Source of the DNA: Thermoproteota archaeon
GTDB lineage: Archaea; Korarchaeota; Korarchaeia; Korarchaeales; Korarchaeaceae
Direction of reading: 5' to 3'
Length of the DNA stretch: 43,851 bases
Assembly (NCBI GenBank): GCA_027078475.1
Contig: JALWYH010000103.1
Span: 1 to 43,851, forward strand
Shown here: positions 15,903 through 24,652 of the stretch, piece by piece
How the letters are laid out: every line of letters begins with the position of its first letter
How positions within the stretch are numbered: position 1 is the stretch's first letter
Position numbers and translations under genes: made by a program
The notes under the pieces: generated by a model
The model's database searches: none
Seen by the model: the letters and a program-made list of their open reading frames with translations, nothing else
What the model was told of the DNA's origin: nothing

Positions 15903-17042
15903 GGACATGATCAGGAGGGGAATAGCCGCCATCTGGGTTGCCAGAGCGAACAGCGACCCCTCCAACGCGCCCCCCGAGTAGAGGAAGTAGCCGAAGATCG
16001 TACCGCTGGCAAGGAATCCCAAGCCGTAGGCCGTGTTGAAGATCCCGTAGGCGGTTCCTCTCACCCTCACGGGGACGAGATCCGACACTGCAGCCCTGTA
16101 AACGGACTCCTGCATCCCGTACACTATTCCAAATGAGATCACCGCCAGCAGGACGCTGCTCCCTTCCATCAGGGTCGCGATTGAGGGGAGGGGTGAGAGG
16201 ATGAAGGGGATCAGGAGCACTGATCTGCCGATCCTGTCGTAGGCAAGCCCGGCCAGGGGTGCCGAGACGGCGTCGACCGCCTGCATGACAACGTAGAGGT
16301 AGGCGGCCATCCAAGGGGAGAAGGCCTCGCTGGAGGTCAGCACTATAAGGGACACGTGGATCAGGCCAGCCGTGTTCAGGAGTACGGCCATGGTGTAGAG
16401 CCAGAATCCCCCGGAAAGGCCAGCCAGTCCCATTCTCCTATTTCCCCACCCGCTGGGGGCGATCATCCTGAACTTGGAGTAGATATAGAGGAGCGATGCC
16501 AGAAGGGCCACGTAGGGAATTAGCAGGGAGAGGAAGGCGGTGGAGTAATCGTTCGGTCTGATCAGGAGGATGGTGCCCATCAGGGCTGGTCCGGCGATCG
16601 CCCCTATCTGATCCAGCAGCTCGTGGAGCCCGAACGCCTTACCGGCTCCAACCTCACGGGAGAGGGAGGCTATCAGCACGTCCCTAGCCGGCGACCTGAG
16701 TCCCTTCGCAATCCTCTCGATGAATATAAGCGCCACGGCCAACGGAAGGAAGGGGGCGAGACCCATCAGGGGTATTGACACTATAAGACCGTAGCCCAGC
16801 AGGTAGAGGGGCCAGTAGGCTCCAGTGGCATCGGCCAGTATTCCGCTCACCAGCCTGAGGGCGAGGCCGACGAACTCGGACAGGCCGAACGCCAATCCCA
16901 CCGCCAGGGCGGAGGCACCCAAGGATCCGAGGTAGGAGGGGGCGACGGCCCTGGCCCCCTCGTAGATCACATCCCCTATTAGGCTCACTATCCCGAAGAG
17001 GACTACGGCCCCTAGAGCAGCCCTCCTGTCGAGCTCTCCCAA
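15879..17042 (-). CDS. Major facilitator superfamily transporter
   Basis: The 387-residue protein has about twelve hydrophobic segments in two halves with a central cytoplasmic loop (IYSKFRMIAPSGWGNRRMG, near residue 190-208). Each half has an MFS-like basic loop between helices 2-3 and 8-9 (ILADATG and LAYDRIGRSVL). The second-half motif LVPVRVRGTAYGIFNTAYGLG is typical of drug/metabolite MFS members. The substrate is unknown. It starts with TTG after GGTGAT, seven bases downstream of the DUF998 gene, so the two are likely co-transcribed. Confidence 0.88.
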   Translation of the reverse strand: MGELDRRAALGAVVLFGIVSLIGDVIYEGARAVAPSYLGSLGASALAVGLAFGLSEFVGLALRLVSGILADATGAYWPLYLLGYGLIVSIPLMGLAPFLPLAVALIFIERIAKGLRSPARDVLIASLSREVGAGKAFGLHELLDQIGAIAGPALMGTILLIRPNDYSTAFLSLLIPYVALLASLLYIYSKFRMIAPSGWGNRRMGLAGLSGGFWLYTMAVLLNTAGLIHVSLIVLTSSEAFSPWMAAYLYVVMQAVDAVSAPLAGLAYDRIGRSVLLIPFILSPLPSIATLMEGSSVLLAVISFGIVYGMQESVYRAAVSDLVPVRVRGTAYGIFNTAYGLGFLASGTIFGYFLYSGGALEGSLFALATQMAAIPLLIMSLRINRDS

Positions 17043-17049
17043 CGGGGGA

Positions 17050-17595
17050 TCACCACCTAGGACTCATCCCCACCTTCATCAGGGAGTCGAGATACCAGAG
17101 GAGCGTGACGAGGATCGATACCATCTCGGGAACGGCCTCCCCGCAGGGGCAGAAGCCGGAGAGCTGCACGGCCCAAGAGGCGGCGATCACCGCGGCGGAC
17201 GCCAGAGGGTAGCTCCTCCCCTCCTCGTAGCTGTAGGTTATCGCGGCCAAGGCGATGCCCAAGAAGAACAGGAGGGAAACGAAGAAGTGGATGCTTCCGT
17301 AGACCTCGTCGAACGTGCCGATCAGGAGCAGGAAGTATCCGGACAGGGCCATAAGCTTGGACGTGATGGGGTACCTGCTCGCCATGTAGAGGATGCAGTG
17401 GAGGACCAGGAGCAGGCCGCCGGTCGACAGCCCCAGGTTGAAGAGGGGCGCCACAGGGCTCCTGACCGAGTTTCCCAGGTCGCTGAGCGCGTTCACCTCC
17501 CACCTGAACCAGGGGGAGAGGGCTATGGAGAGGAACACGAGGGTGAGCGGTACTGCGAAGGCTGCCACCCCCAGCACGAGGGGTTTCGATCTCAT
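17050..17595 (-). CDS. DUF998-family membrane protein
   Basis: The 181-residue integral membrane protein has six hydrophobic segments. The ALSDLGNSVRSPVAPLFNLG segment after the first helix is characteristic of DUF998. There is no known function. A CPC motif near residue 149 is unusual. A minus-strand TATA box at 17615-17624 lies inside the end of thrS and predicts a leaderless start at the ATG 17595, so this gene and the MFS gene can be expressed independently of thrS. Confidence 0.8.
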   Translation of the reverse strand: MRSKPLVLGVAAFAVPLTLVFLSIALSPWFRWEVNALSDLGNSVRSPVAPLFNLGLSTGGLLLVLHCILYMASRYPITSKLMALSGYFLLLIGTFDEVYGSIHFFVSLLFFLGIALAAITYSYEEGRSYPLASAAVIAASWAVQLSGFCPCGEAVPEMVSILVTLLWYLDSLMKVGMSPRW

Positions 17596-17614
17596 AGGGT
17601 TACGAGAGAGGGGA

Positions 17615-17624
17615 GCCTAAAAAG
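17615..17624 (-). promoter_or_regulatory. TATA box for the DUF998-MFS pair
   Basis: The minus-strand AACTTTTTAG is centred about 25 bases before the ATG at 17595, within the last codons of thrS. Confidence 0.55.
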
Positions 17625-19551
17625 TTGAGGAGCCTCCCCTCAGATCGGGTGGAAGGAACTCATCGCGGAACTCCCTGAGGAAGTCCTCCAGATCCATGGA
17701 TCCTAGGTTTCCCCTTCCCTTGCGCCTCACGGCCACCTTTCCCGACTCCACCTCCCTGTCCCCGATCACAAGGAGGATGGGGACCTTCTCCAGCTCGCTC
17801 TCCCTTATCCTGTATCCCAGAGTCCCCCTGGCGTCATCCAGATCGGCCCTCAGCCCCGTCCTGAGGAGCTCATTCAGTACCTCCTTGGCCCTAGCCAGGT
17901 GCCTCTCGGCCACTGGCAGGACCCTCACCTGGATCGGGGCCAGCCAGACGGGGAAGTTGCCGGCGTAGTGCTCGAGCAGTATGCCGAAGAACCTCTCTAT
18001 CGATCCCAAGAGGGCCCTATGTATCATCACCACGGTCCTCTCGCTCCCGTCGGCGTCCACGTAGGTGACGCCGAACCTCCTCGGCAGGTTGAAGTCCAAC
18101 TGTATCGTGCTGAGCTGCCACTCCCTGCCTATGGAGTCGACGAGCTTCACGTCTATCTTTGGACCGTAGAAAGCCGCCTCTCCCTCCATCACATCGTAAT
18201 CATATCCCCTCTTCCTGAGGGCCTCCTCCAAGGCGTGCTGAGCCCTCACCCAGTCCTCCTCGCTTCCCATGTACTCCTCCGGATGCCTCGGATCCCAGGT
18301 GGAGATCTCCACCTTGAACTCCCCGAAGCCGAATGACCTCATTATGTACTCGTCCAGCTCTATAACCCTAGATATCTCGTCCTCAAGCTTCTCGGGGGTG
18401 GTGAAGATGTGAGCGTCGTCCTGAGTGAACCCCCTGGCCCTCAGGAGGCCGTGCAGCACCCCCGACCTCTCGTACCTGTACACGGTGCCCAGCTCGAAGA
18501 ACCTCATGGGCAGCTCCCTGTAACTCCTCCTCCTGGACTTGTACACGAGTATGTGGAAGGGGCAGTTCATGGGCTTGACCGCGTGCTCTATCCCCTCCTT
18601 CTCGAAGACGTACATGAAGTCCCTGTAGTAGTTGAGGTGCCCCGAGATCCTCCAGAGGTTGGTGTAGGCTATGTGAGGCGAGTAGACCAGCTCGTATCCC
18701 CACCTCTGGTGGACCCTCACTAGGAAGTCCTCTATTACCCTCCTTATCCGCGCCCCCTTGGGGTGCCAGATGACGAGTCCAGGCCCTATCACCTCGGAGG
18801 GCATGGAGAACAGATCGAGCTGCGGTCCCACTATCCTGTGATCCCTCTTCCTGGCCTCCTCCCTCATCCTGAGGTAGCGCTGGAGCTCCTCCTCGGAGGG
18901 AAAGGATATTCCATAGACCCTCTGCATCACCGGGTTCCTCTCATCACCCTTCCAATAGGCCGAGGAGGCGTTGAGCACCTTTAGAGCCCTAACATAGCCG
19001 GTGGAAGGCAGGTGGGGCCCCCTGCAGAGGTCCACGAACTCCCCCTGCCTGTATACCGATACCACATCATCGTCCATCTCCTCGAGGAGCTCGACCTTGT
19101 ACACCTCTCCCATGCTCCTGAATAGCTTTATCGCCTCCTCTCTCTCCATCTCCTCCCTGACGATCGGCAGGTTCTCGCTCACGATTCTCCTCATCTCATC
19201 CTCTATCCTCTGCAGGTCCTCCGGGGTGAAGGTCCTCCCTCTCAGGTCGAAGTCGTAGAAGAATCCCTCCTCGATGGCGGGGCCTATCCCAAGCCTGGCC
19301 TCTGGGAACAGCCTCTTCACCGCCTGGGCCATTATGTGAGAGGAGGTGTGCCAGAAGGTCTCCCTCCCCTCCGGCGAGTTGAAATCCAGCACCTCTATCA
19401 GGGTGTGACCCTCTCGCACTACCCATGTCAGGTCGACGAGCCTCCCATCAACCCTAGCCACGAGGCCCGATCCCGGTGGGATCTGATCCAGTATCCTCTC
19501 CCCTATCCTGGCATCGAGCTCCCTACCGTCTGGCAACCTGAGCTTTACCAT
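17617..19551 (-). CDS. thrS: Threonyl-tRNA synthetase, bacterial-type full-length enzyme
   Basis: The 644-residue class II synthetase charges tRNA-Thr. Domains in order are an N-terminal TGS domain (1-60), an HxxxH editing domain (His68 and His72 in HTSSHIMAQ, with DLCRGPH), the catalytic core and a C-terminal anticodon-binding domain (VLPVAERHLARAKEVL onward). The core carries MNCPFHILVYKS and DDAHIFTT zinc ligands, FRVELGTVYRYE-like motif 2 and the final IHRALLGSIERF motif 3. The TGS plus HxxxH editing arrangement is that of bacterial and eukaryotic enzymes; typical euryarchaeal ThrRS has an unrelated N-terminal editing domain. ATG 19551 follows GGAGGTG with six bases between; GTG 19560 is disfavoured. 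Confidence 0.96.
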   Translation of the reverse strand: MVKLRLPDGRELDARIGERILDQIPPGSGLVARVDGRLVDLTWVVREGHTLIEVLDFNSPEGRETFWHTSSHIMAQAVKRLFPEARLGIGPAIEEGFFYDFDLRGRTFTPEDLQRIEDEMRRIVSENLPIVREEMEREEAIKLFRSMGEVYKVELLEEMDDDVVSVYRQGEFVDLCRGPHLPSTGYVRALKVLNASSAYWKGDERNPVMQRVYGISFPSEEELQRYLRMREEARKRDHRIVGPQLDLFSMPSEVIGPGLVIWHPKGARIRRVIEDFLVRVHQRWGYELVYSPHIAYTNLWRISGHLNYYRDFMYVFEKEGIEHAVKPMNCPFHILVYKSRRRSYRELPMRFFELGTVYRYERSGVLHGLLRARGFTQDDAHIFTTPEKLEDEISRVIELDEYIMRSFGFGEFKVEISTWDPRHPEEYMGSEEDWVRAQHALEEALRKRGYDYDVMEGEAAFYGPKIDVKLVDSIGREWQLSTIQLDFNLPRRFGVTYVDADGSERTVVMIHRALLGSIERFFGILLEHYAGNFPVWLAPIQVRVLPVAERHLARAKEVLNELLRTGLRADLDDARGTLGYRIRESELEKVPILLVIGDREVESGKVAVRRKGRGNLGSMDLEDFLREFRDEFLPPDLRGGSSTF

Positions 19552-19712
19552 GAGAGACACCTCCTCAAGGAGACGGGGTCTCGCTTCAGGGGATCATCCG
19601 GACTCGCGTGGCTTCGAAATGATCCGCTCTCAGAAGGAGGTTCACAGAAGTGGATGAGAAGTTTCTCGATCCCTCCTCAGCGAGATCACCTCTCCGCCTT
19701 TGGTGGATCTCC

Positions 19713-19721
19713 AATTTATAA
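19713..19721. promoter_or_regulatory. Near-palindromic TATA element between thrS and the Fe-S gene
   Basis: TTTATAAA with flanking bases reads as a TATA box on both strands. On the minus strand it would give thrS a leader of about 140 bases; on the plus strand a start near 19745. The rest of the 264-base gap 19552-19815 shows no gene. Confidence 0.4.
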
Positions 19722-19785
19722 AGGTATCTGGATCCTGCTGGCGATTCAGGATCGGGGGCCTCCCGGGCACGATCAAGCCGTCTAC

Positions 19786-19794
19786 GTTAATAAG
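19786..19794 (+). promoter_or_regulatory. TATA box of the Fe-S/GlcD pair
   Basis: GTTAATAAG is centred 26 bases before the GTG at 19816, predicting a leaderless transcript with a GTG start. Confidence 0.55.
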
Positions 19795-19815
19795 CTTCCC
19801 CAGGTAGTGAGCTAG

Positions 19816-21240
19816 GTGAGGGGGACGGCTGTCCCGGAGATAGTCAGGTTCGCCGCCGAGAATACGACTCAGACGGGCGACATCTTGGGTCTGGGTACCG
19901 AGCAGAGGGTGAGGTGGGCCAAGGGACTGCTTCCCAGGGGTCCCGTAAACGGGACGGTCTTCTACTCGGGTGAGATGTACCCGGTCATGGGGTACGCCGA
20001 GGGAGCCTTCAGGATGCTGAAGAGGCTCGAGGGGTTCATGGACGTCAACTCCCTAGCGAGGGTGGGTCCCCTGATGAGAAAGCTCGGGATATACAGGGTT
20101 GGAGCCAGGGCCCTGTGGGGTGGCCTGAACGAGAAGTATCAGAGGGCGCTCAGGGATGCCGTCTACGTTCTCAGGAAGTTGGGTGTAGAGATGGGATACC
20201 TCTTCGAGGATGAACCCCCATCGGGTGTCGCCCTTCACACATACGGCCTGCTGAGGGAGTTCAAGGAGCACGCCGAGTGGGTCAGCAGGAGGCTGGAGGA
20301 GCTGGGGGTGAGGAGGATAATAACCTTAGACCCCATCGTCGCGACCGCCTTCAGGCTCTATTACCCGGAGTTCGTGAAGGACTGGAGGGTGGAGGCCCTC
20401 CACTTCGTTGAGATCGTGGCACGGGAGATGGCCAGGCAGGGAGTGAGGCTCAGGCTGAGCAGGAGGGTCAGGGTTACCTACCACGATCCCTGCTACTTGG
20501 CCAGGACCCTCGGCGTGGTGGACGAGGTCAGGTTCATTCTCGGGAGGATAGAGGGGGTGGAGCTCGTGGAGCCCCCTAGGCACGGCGTTAACACTGGATG
20601 CAGCGGAGATGGCGGTCTGGAGCTTACCCAGCCACCCTTGGCCAGGAAGGTCTCCTATGAGAGGATTGAGGAGCTTAGTGGGACCGGGGCTGAGAGGGTG
20701 CTTACGTCCTGTCCGGCCTGCATAATGATGCTCAGGACGGGGTTCGATTCCATGAACCTAGGCTTGGGCGTCGATGACCTCGCGTCTCTAGTGGCGGAGG
20801 CCATGAGGAACGGAGTGGAGAGGGAAGTTGAGACGGATGCAGGTGAGGAGAGGAGAGAAAAGCTGTTCTTCAAGAGATACAGGGTTCTTCCCCGAAGTCC
20901 CGAGCCTAAGAGTCTCGAGTTGGATGATCTGGCCGAGATGCTCCTATGGGAGACGGACAAATGCAAGAAGTGCGGGTTCTGCAACGTTGAGTGCCCCACC
21001 TACAGGGCACTCGACAGGCTGGAGAGCAGATCCGCCAGGGGCAGGATGACCCTGATAAACTCCCTAGTCAGGGGAGATCCTGTAAGACCCCGCGCAGTGC
21101 TGGACAGGCTGTACTCGTGCGTGCTCTGCGGCCAGTGCTCCCAATCCTGTCCAGTGGGCCTTCACGTCCAAGAACTAATAGTTTATGGTAGAGCATACGC
21201 CATATACTCAGGGAGGGCCGGTGTGGGTCCGGGAGCGTGA
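19816..21240 (+). CDS. CCG/Fe-S protein with C-terminal ferredoxin domain, GlcF/HdrD-like
   Basis: The 474-residue protein carries electrons for the FAD dehydrogenase encoded next. The first cysteine-rich (CCG) domain has lost its ligands: PSG at 135-137 and LDPIV at 171-175 replace CCG and SCPxC. The second keeps Cys226 (HDPCYL), Cys262 (GCSGDGG, second Cys changed to Ser), Cys299 and Cys302 (TSCPAC). Two 4Fe-4S motifs then follow at the C-terminus: Cys383/386/389/393 and Cys435/438/441/445. In GlcF and HdrD the ferredoxin part is N-terminal, so this order is permuted. The GTG start has its TATA box at 19786-19794. It overlaps the FAD subunit gene by 4 bases. Confidence 0.85.
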   Translation: MRGTAVPEIVRFAAENTTQTGDILGLGTEQRVRWAKGLLPRGPVNGTVFYSGEMYPVMGYAEGAFRMLKRLEGFMDVNSLARVGPLMRKLGIYRVGARALWGGLNEKYQRALRDAVYVLRKLGVEMGYLFEDEPPSGVALHTYGLLREFKEHAEWVSRRLEELGVRRIITLDPIVATAFRLYYPEFVKDWRVEALHFVEIVAREMARQGVRLRLSRRVRVTYHDPCYLARTLGVVDEVRFILGRIEGVELVEPPRHGVNTGCSGDGGLELTQPPLARKVSYERIEELSGTGAERVLTSCPACIMMLRTGFDSMNLGLGVDDLASLVAEAMRNGVEREVETDAGEERREKLFFKRYRVLPRSPEPKSLELDDLAEMLLWETDKCKKCGFCNVECPTYRALDRLESRSARGRMTLINSLVRGDPVRPRAVLDRLYSCVLCGQCSQSCPVGLHVQELIVYGRAYAIYSGRAGVGPGA

Positions 21241-22631
21241 TCGCAATGGGATTCCCTGAGGCGCTTTCAGAGATATCTAAGAGGGTCGGTAAGAGCAAGG
21301 TTCTGACAGATCCGGAGGATGTTTACGCTTACTCCTTGGATGCCAGTACCGAGTACAGAAGGGCTCCCGGTGCGGTAGTCAGGGCCAGCTCAGATGAAGA
21401 TGTCAGGGTCGTACTGGAGGTGGCCGACAGGGAGAGGGTCCCTGTGGTACCGAGGGGAAGCGGAACCTCCCTCACTGGGGCCTCGGTCCCCATCAGCCCA
21501 GATTCTATAGTCCTTGACCTGACCCCCATGAGGAGGATCCAGGTGAACGTGGACGATGGCTACGTGATGGCCGAGGCCGGAGCCACAGTGCTCGAGGTGG
21601 ACAGGGCCTGTAGAGAGCACGGGTTCTTCTTCCCCCCAGATCCAGCTAGCTCCAGAGTGGCCACAGTGGGCGGCGCCCTAGCGGAGAACGCTGGTGGGCT
21701 CAGAGGAGCCAAGTTCGGGGTGATGAAGAACTGGGTGTTGGCCATGGAGGTTTACCTCCCAGGCGGTAGGAGGTTGAGGATAGGGGAGCCCGTTTACAAG
21801 TGGAGGTGGGGACCAGATCTCCTTTCCCTCTTCATCGGCTCCGAGGGCACGCTGGGCGTGATAACAAGGGCATGGCTCAAAATATACCCGCTGCCGGAGA
21901 AGGTGGTCAGGATAATGGGGACCTTCGACAGGCTGGAGGACGCCGGAAGGGCTATATCTCAGATAAGGAGGAGGGGTCACGTGCCCATGATGCTCGAGCT
22001 CTTGGACAGGGAGACCATAGAGATAGTGAATGAGGTGCTGGGCTACGACGTCGAGCTGGCTGAGGCCATGGTGGTGGCCGACGTGGATGGACCGAGAGAA
22101 GCGGTATGGAGAATGGCCAGGGAGGTGGAGGAGGTCATGAGGGAGAGCGGAGGGAGGACCCGAGCCAGCGACGATCCTGAGGAGATGCAGCAGCTCTACC
22201 AGGCCAGGCAGGGGGCCTACGCAGCAGTCACCAGAGCATACCCTGGGGTGCTGCTGGAGGATATAACCGTTCCCCTCAGCAAGTTGATGGTGGCCCTGAG
22301 GGAGCTGGAGAATCTCAGGAGGGAGTACGGGATGAGGATGCCGGTGTTCGGCCATGCCGGGGATGGGAACCTTCATCCGACTATATGCTTCGATCCCAAG
22401 GATGAGGATCAGCTGAGGAAGGCTAGAGAGATGTTCATCAGGATAGGAAGGCTTGCGATAGAGCTTGGTGGGGCGATCAGCGGTGAGCACGGTATAGGGC
22501 TCGCCAAGAAGGAGCTGTTCCTTGAGGAGATAAAGGCTATCAGAGGGGAGGGCTATCTGGAGGTCGTCAGGGAGATAAAGAGGATGCTGGATCCGAACGG
22601 GATAATGAACCCGGGGAAGCTGTGGTTCTAA
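21237..22631 (+). CDS. FAD-linked 2-hydroxyacid dehydrogenase (GlcD/Dld type)
   Basis: The 464-residue flavoprotein oxidises a 2-hydroxyacid such as D-lactate or glycolate. The FAD-binding type 4 domain shows PVVPRGSGTSLTGASVP, PPDPASSRVATVGGALAENA and GLRGAKFGVMKNWVLA. The C-terminal half has the FAD-oxidase features PVFGHAGDGNLHPTICFD (HAGDGN) and GAISGEHGIGLAKKELF, ending in LDPNGIMNPGKLWF. Length is normal. GTG 21237 overlaps the TGA of the Fe-S gene (GTGA), which fits a two-subunit complex made in equal amounts. ATG 21246 is an alternative start. Confidence 0.93.
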   Translation: MIAMGFPEALSEISKRVGKSKVLTDPEDVYAYSLDASTEYRRAPGAVVRASSDEDVRVVLEVADRERVPVVPRGSGTSLTGASVPISPDSIVLDLTPMRRIQVNVDDGYVMAEAGATVLEVDRACREHGFFFPPDPASSRVATVGGALAENAGGLRGAKFGVMKNWVLAMEVYLPGGRRLRIGEPVYKWRWGPDLLSLFIGSEGTLGVITRAWLKIYPLPEKVVRIMGTFDRLEDAGRAISQIRRRGHVPMMLELLDRETIEIVNEVLGYDVELAEAMVVADVDGPREAVWRMAREVEEVMRESGGRTRASDDPEEMQQLYQARQGAYAAVTRAYPGVLLEDITVPLSKLMVALRELENLRREYGMRMPVFGHAGDGNLHPTICFDPKDEDQLRKAREMFIRIGRLAIELGGAISGEHGIGLAKKELFLEEIKAIRGEGYLEVVREIKRMLDPNGIMNPGKLWF

Positions 22632-22695
22632 TTCTCTACCCTTCCCCTCCTCCACACATTCCCGGCAAGACCGGAAGACATCTCCGGTCACTCGG

Positions 22696-24066
22696 TCAGT
22701 CCTTCATCAGCCCCTCTATCGGCTCTATTACATCCTTGGGCGCCGATTCGAAGGGCTCCAGGTACCTCCTCAGCGCCCTCGGTATCTCCACCACCCCGTC
22801 CTCCCGCTGGTGGTTCTCCAAGATGGCGCATATAGTCCTAGTGGTGGCCAGGGCCGTGCTGTTCAGCGTGTGGACGAACTCCCTCCTCCCCCTCCTGTCC
22901 AGCTTGATCCTCAGCCTGTAGCTCTGCCAGTCAACGCAGTTGCTGCAGCTGACTAGCTCCCTGTACCTGCCTTGGGCCGGGAACCAGCCCTCCAGATCGT
23001 ACTTCTTGGCGGCGCAGGCCCCAAGATCCCCGGCAGCTATGTTCACTATCCTGTAAGGGATTTCCAGTTTCTGGTATATCTCCTCGGCGTTCCTTATCAG
23101 CCTCTCGTGCCACTCCCAGCTCTCCTCCGGCCTTGAGTAGACGATCTGCTCTACCTTGGTGAACTGGTGAACTCTGAAGATTCCCTTGGTATCCTTGCCA
23201 TGCGTTCCTGCCTCCTTCCTGAAGCAGGGGCTCACGCCCACGTAGAGACGGGGCAGCTCATCGTCGGTGAAGGTGTCGCCCGCGTGCATGGCTATGAGCG
23301 GGTGCTCAGAGGTGGCTATCAGGTAGAGATCCTCCCCCTCGATCTTGTAAATGCTGTCCCTGAAGGTCTCGAGGTCGGTAACACCCAAGTAGTAGCGTTC
23401 CCTAAGCATGTAGGGAGGGATCACCGGGATGAAGCCCTTCCTAGTTATGTGGTCTAGGGCAAGCATGATGAGCGCCTGCTCAAGCCAGACTATGTCCTTG
23501 AATAGGTAGAAGAACCTGCTCCCGGCCACTTCCGCAGCCTTCAGGGTATCTCCCTGCCTGAGGACGAGCTCCAGCTCGTCTGCGTGTCCCCTCGGCTCCC
23601 AGTCTATGACTAGATGATCCACTTCAAAGCCGGCGGTCTCCCCCATGAACCTATCTAGCTTGCTCTTGGGGACCCTTGGCACGCCCCAGAACCTCACCGG
23701 CACGTTGTAGGATTCGTCGGGGCCCTCAGGAACCGATTCGTGGACTATAGAGGGAAGGGACATTAGGATGGAATCCCTCTCCCCTGACAGATTCCTCACC
23801 AGTTCTTCCAGCTCCTTCACCTTAGAACCTAGCTCCTTGGATTCCTCTATCAGTCTCCCCCTCTCCTCTGGGCTAGCCCTCGGGATCGCCCTGTTTATCT
23901 CGTTCCTCCTCTCCCTGAGCCTGTTGAGCTCGGTCACGGCCTCCCTCCACCTGGCATCGAGCTCTATGGCCCGATCCACGACGTCCACGGGCATACCTCT
24001 CTTCTTCAGGCTTCTCTTCAACATATCTGGGTTGGATCTCAGGGCTTCAAGGACGGACCAGCTCAC
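22696..24066 (-). CDS. serS: Seryl-tRNA synthetase
   Basis: The 456-residue class II enzyme of the ordinary (not the rare methanogen) type charges tRNA-Ser. The N-terminal helical arm is present (RSNPDMLKRSLKKRGMP at about 9-25, then a long charged coiled coil to about 110). The catalytic core shows YLIATSEHPL (TSE motif), CFRKEAGTHGKDTKGIFRVHQF (motif 2) and LNSTALATTRTICAILENHQ (motif 3). The N-terminus aligns with the family only from the GTG at 24066. An ATG four bases upstream is out of frame and soon meets a stop. Confidence 0.96.
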   Translation of the reverse strand: MSWSVLEALRSNPDMLKRSLKKRGMPVDVVDRAIELDARWREAVTELNRLRERRNEINRAIPRASPEERGRLIEESKELGSKVKELEELVRNLSGERDSILMSLPSIVHESVPEGPDESYNVPVRFWGVPRVPKSKLDRFMGETAGFEVDHLVIDWEPRGHADELELVLRQGDTLKAAEVAGSRFFYLFKDIVWLEQALIMLALDHITRKGFIPVIPPYMLRERYYLGVTDLETFRDSIYKIEGEDLYLIATSEHPLIAMHAGDTFTDDELPRLYVGVSPCFRKEAGTHGKDTKGIFRVHQFTKVEQIVYSRPEESWEWHERLIRNAEEIYQKLEIPYRIVNIAAGDLGACAAKKYDLEGWFPAQGRYRELVSCSNCVDWQSYRLRIKLDRRGRREFVHTLNSTALATTRTICAILENHQREDGVVEIPRALRRYLEPFESAPKDVIEPIEGLMKD

Positions 24067-24094
24067 TCATGACACCGTGAGGTTAGGGGGCCTG

Positions 24095-24104
24095 TATTAA
24101 TAAA
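24095..24104 (-). promoter_or_regulatory. TATA box of serS
   Basis: The minus-strand TTTATTAATA lies about 33 bases before the GTG at 24066, giving a leader of about seven bases. Confidence 0.5.
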
Positions 24105-24147
24105 CCGTTGAGACGTACCTCCAGCTCCCGCGGGGAAAGGTGAGGGA

Positions 24148-24531
24148 TCACTCCACGTAGAGTGAGATGAACCCGCCTATTCCCCCCAGAAGGGCTCCAA
24201 GAATGAGGCTAGCCACCAAGGCGTTCACCCAGATCAGGGCGGACGCGTGCATCGGTCCCATCATCGGAAGGTAGGGTCCCCACATCATCAATCCAACCAC
24301 CACCCCCGCCAAGGACACGCCCGCTCCCATCACAGCACCTCTTTTAGCGGCCTCGACCTGATCCCTCCTTATCTCGCCGTAGAGCATGGAGAAGTAGGCA
24401 TACAGGAACCCGCCTGCTAGAGGTCCGAGGACCCCTATTCCCGGAATCAGCTCCACCACGAATCCGATGATGAAGGACATCAACGAGAAGTTATCCCTCC
24501 TTATGAAGGATAGAGAATCGGCAAGAGTCAT
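24148..24531 (-). CDS. Small integral membrane protein
   Basis: The 127-residue product has four hydrophobic segments rich in Gly and Ala (about 17-34, 38-52, 66-85 and 99-125). The middle charged loop is YGEIRRDQVEAAKRGAVMGA. The layout recalls the DUF5518 group of archaeal membrane proteins, but the assignment is not firm. It lies between serS and the clc gene, which diverges from it; the shared gap is 121 bases and AT-rich near 24565-24580. Confidence 0.65.
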   Translation of the reverse strand: MTLADSLSFIRRDNFSLMSFIIGFVVELIPGIGVLGPLAGGFLYAYFSMLYGEIRRDQVEAAKRGAVMGAGVSLAGVVVGLMMWGPYLPMMGPMHASALIWVNALVASLILGALLGGIGGFISLYVE

Positions 24532-24612
24532 GCCTCAACTCCCCCGACGACCGATCCGGGAATCTAGTTCTAATTAAGTTATGCTGCCCCGGACCCGGGA
24601 GGGCTGGAAGCT

Positions 24613-24623
24613 CTTTTATTTTT
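24613..24623 (+). promoter_or_regulatory. TATA box of the chloride channel gene
   Basis: CTTTTATTTTT lies about 35 bases before the ATG at 24653. A GGAGGG ribosome site at 24643-24648 follows it, so the leader is short but not absent. Confidence 0.5.
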
Positions 24624-24652
24624 ACCCGGGTGGGCCGGGTCCGGAGGGAAAC

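Noticed and set aside
19336-19815. Plus-strand frame ending in TAG directly before, and in frame with, the GTG of the Fe-S gene; considered as stop-codon readthrough
   Set aside because: Most of it is antisense to thrS, the translation has no similarity to the Fe-S protein, and a TATA box at 19786-19794 fits a separate start at 19816.
24066-24070. ATG four bases upstream of the serS start as an alternative start codon
   Set aside because: It is out of frame with SerRS and meets a stop after seven codons; the in-frame GTG matches the family N-terminus.
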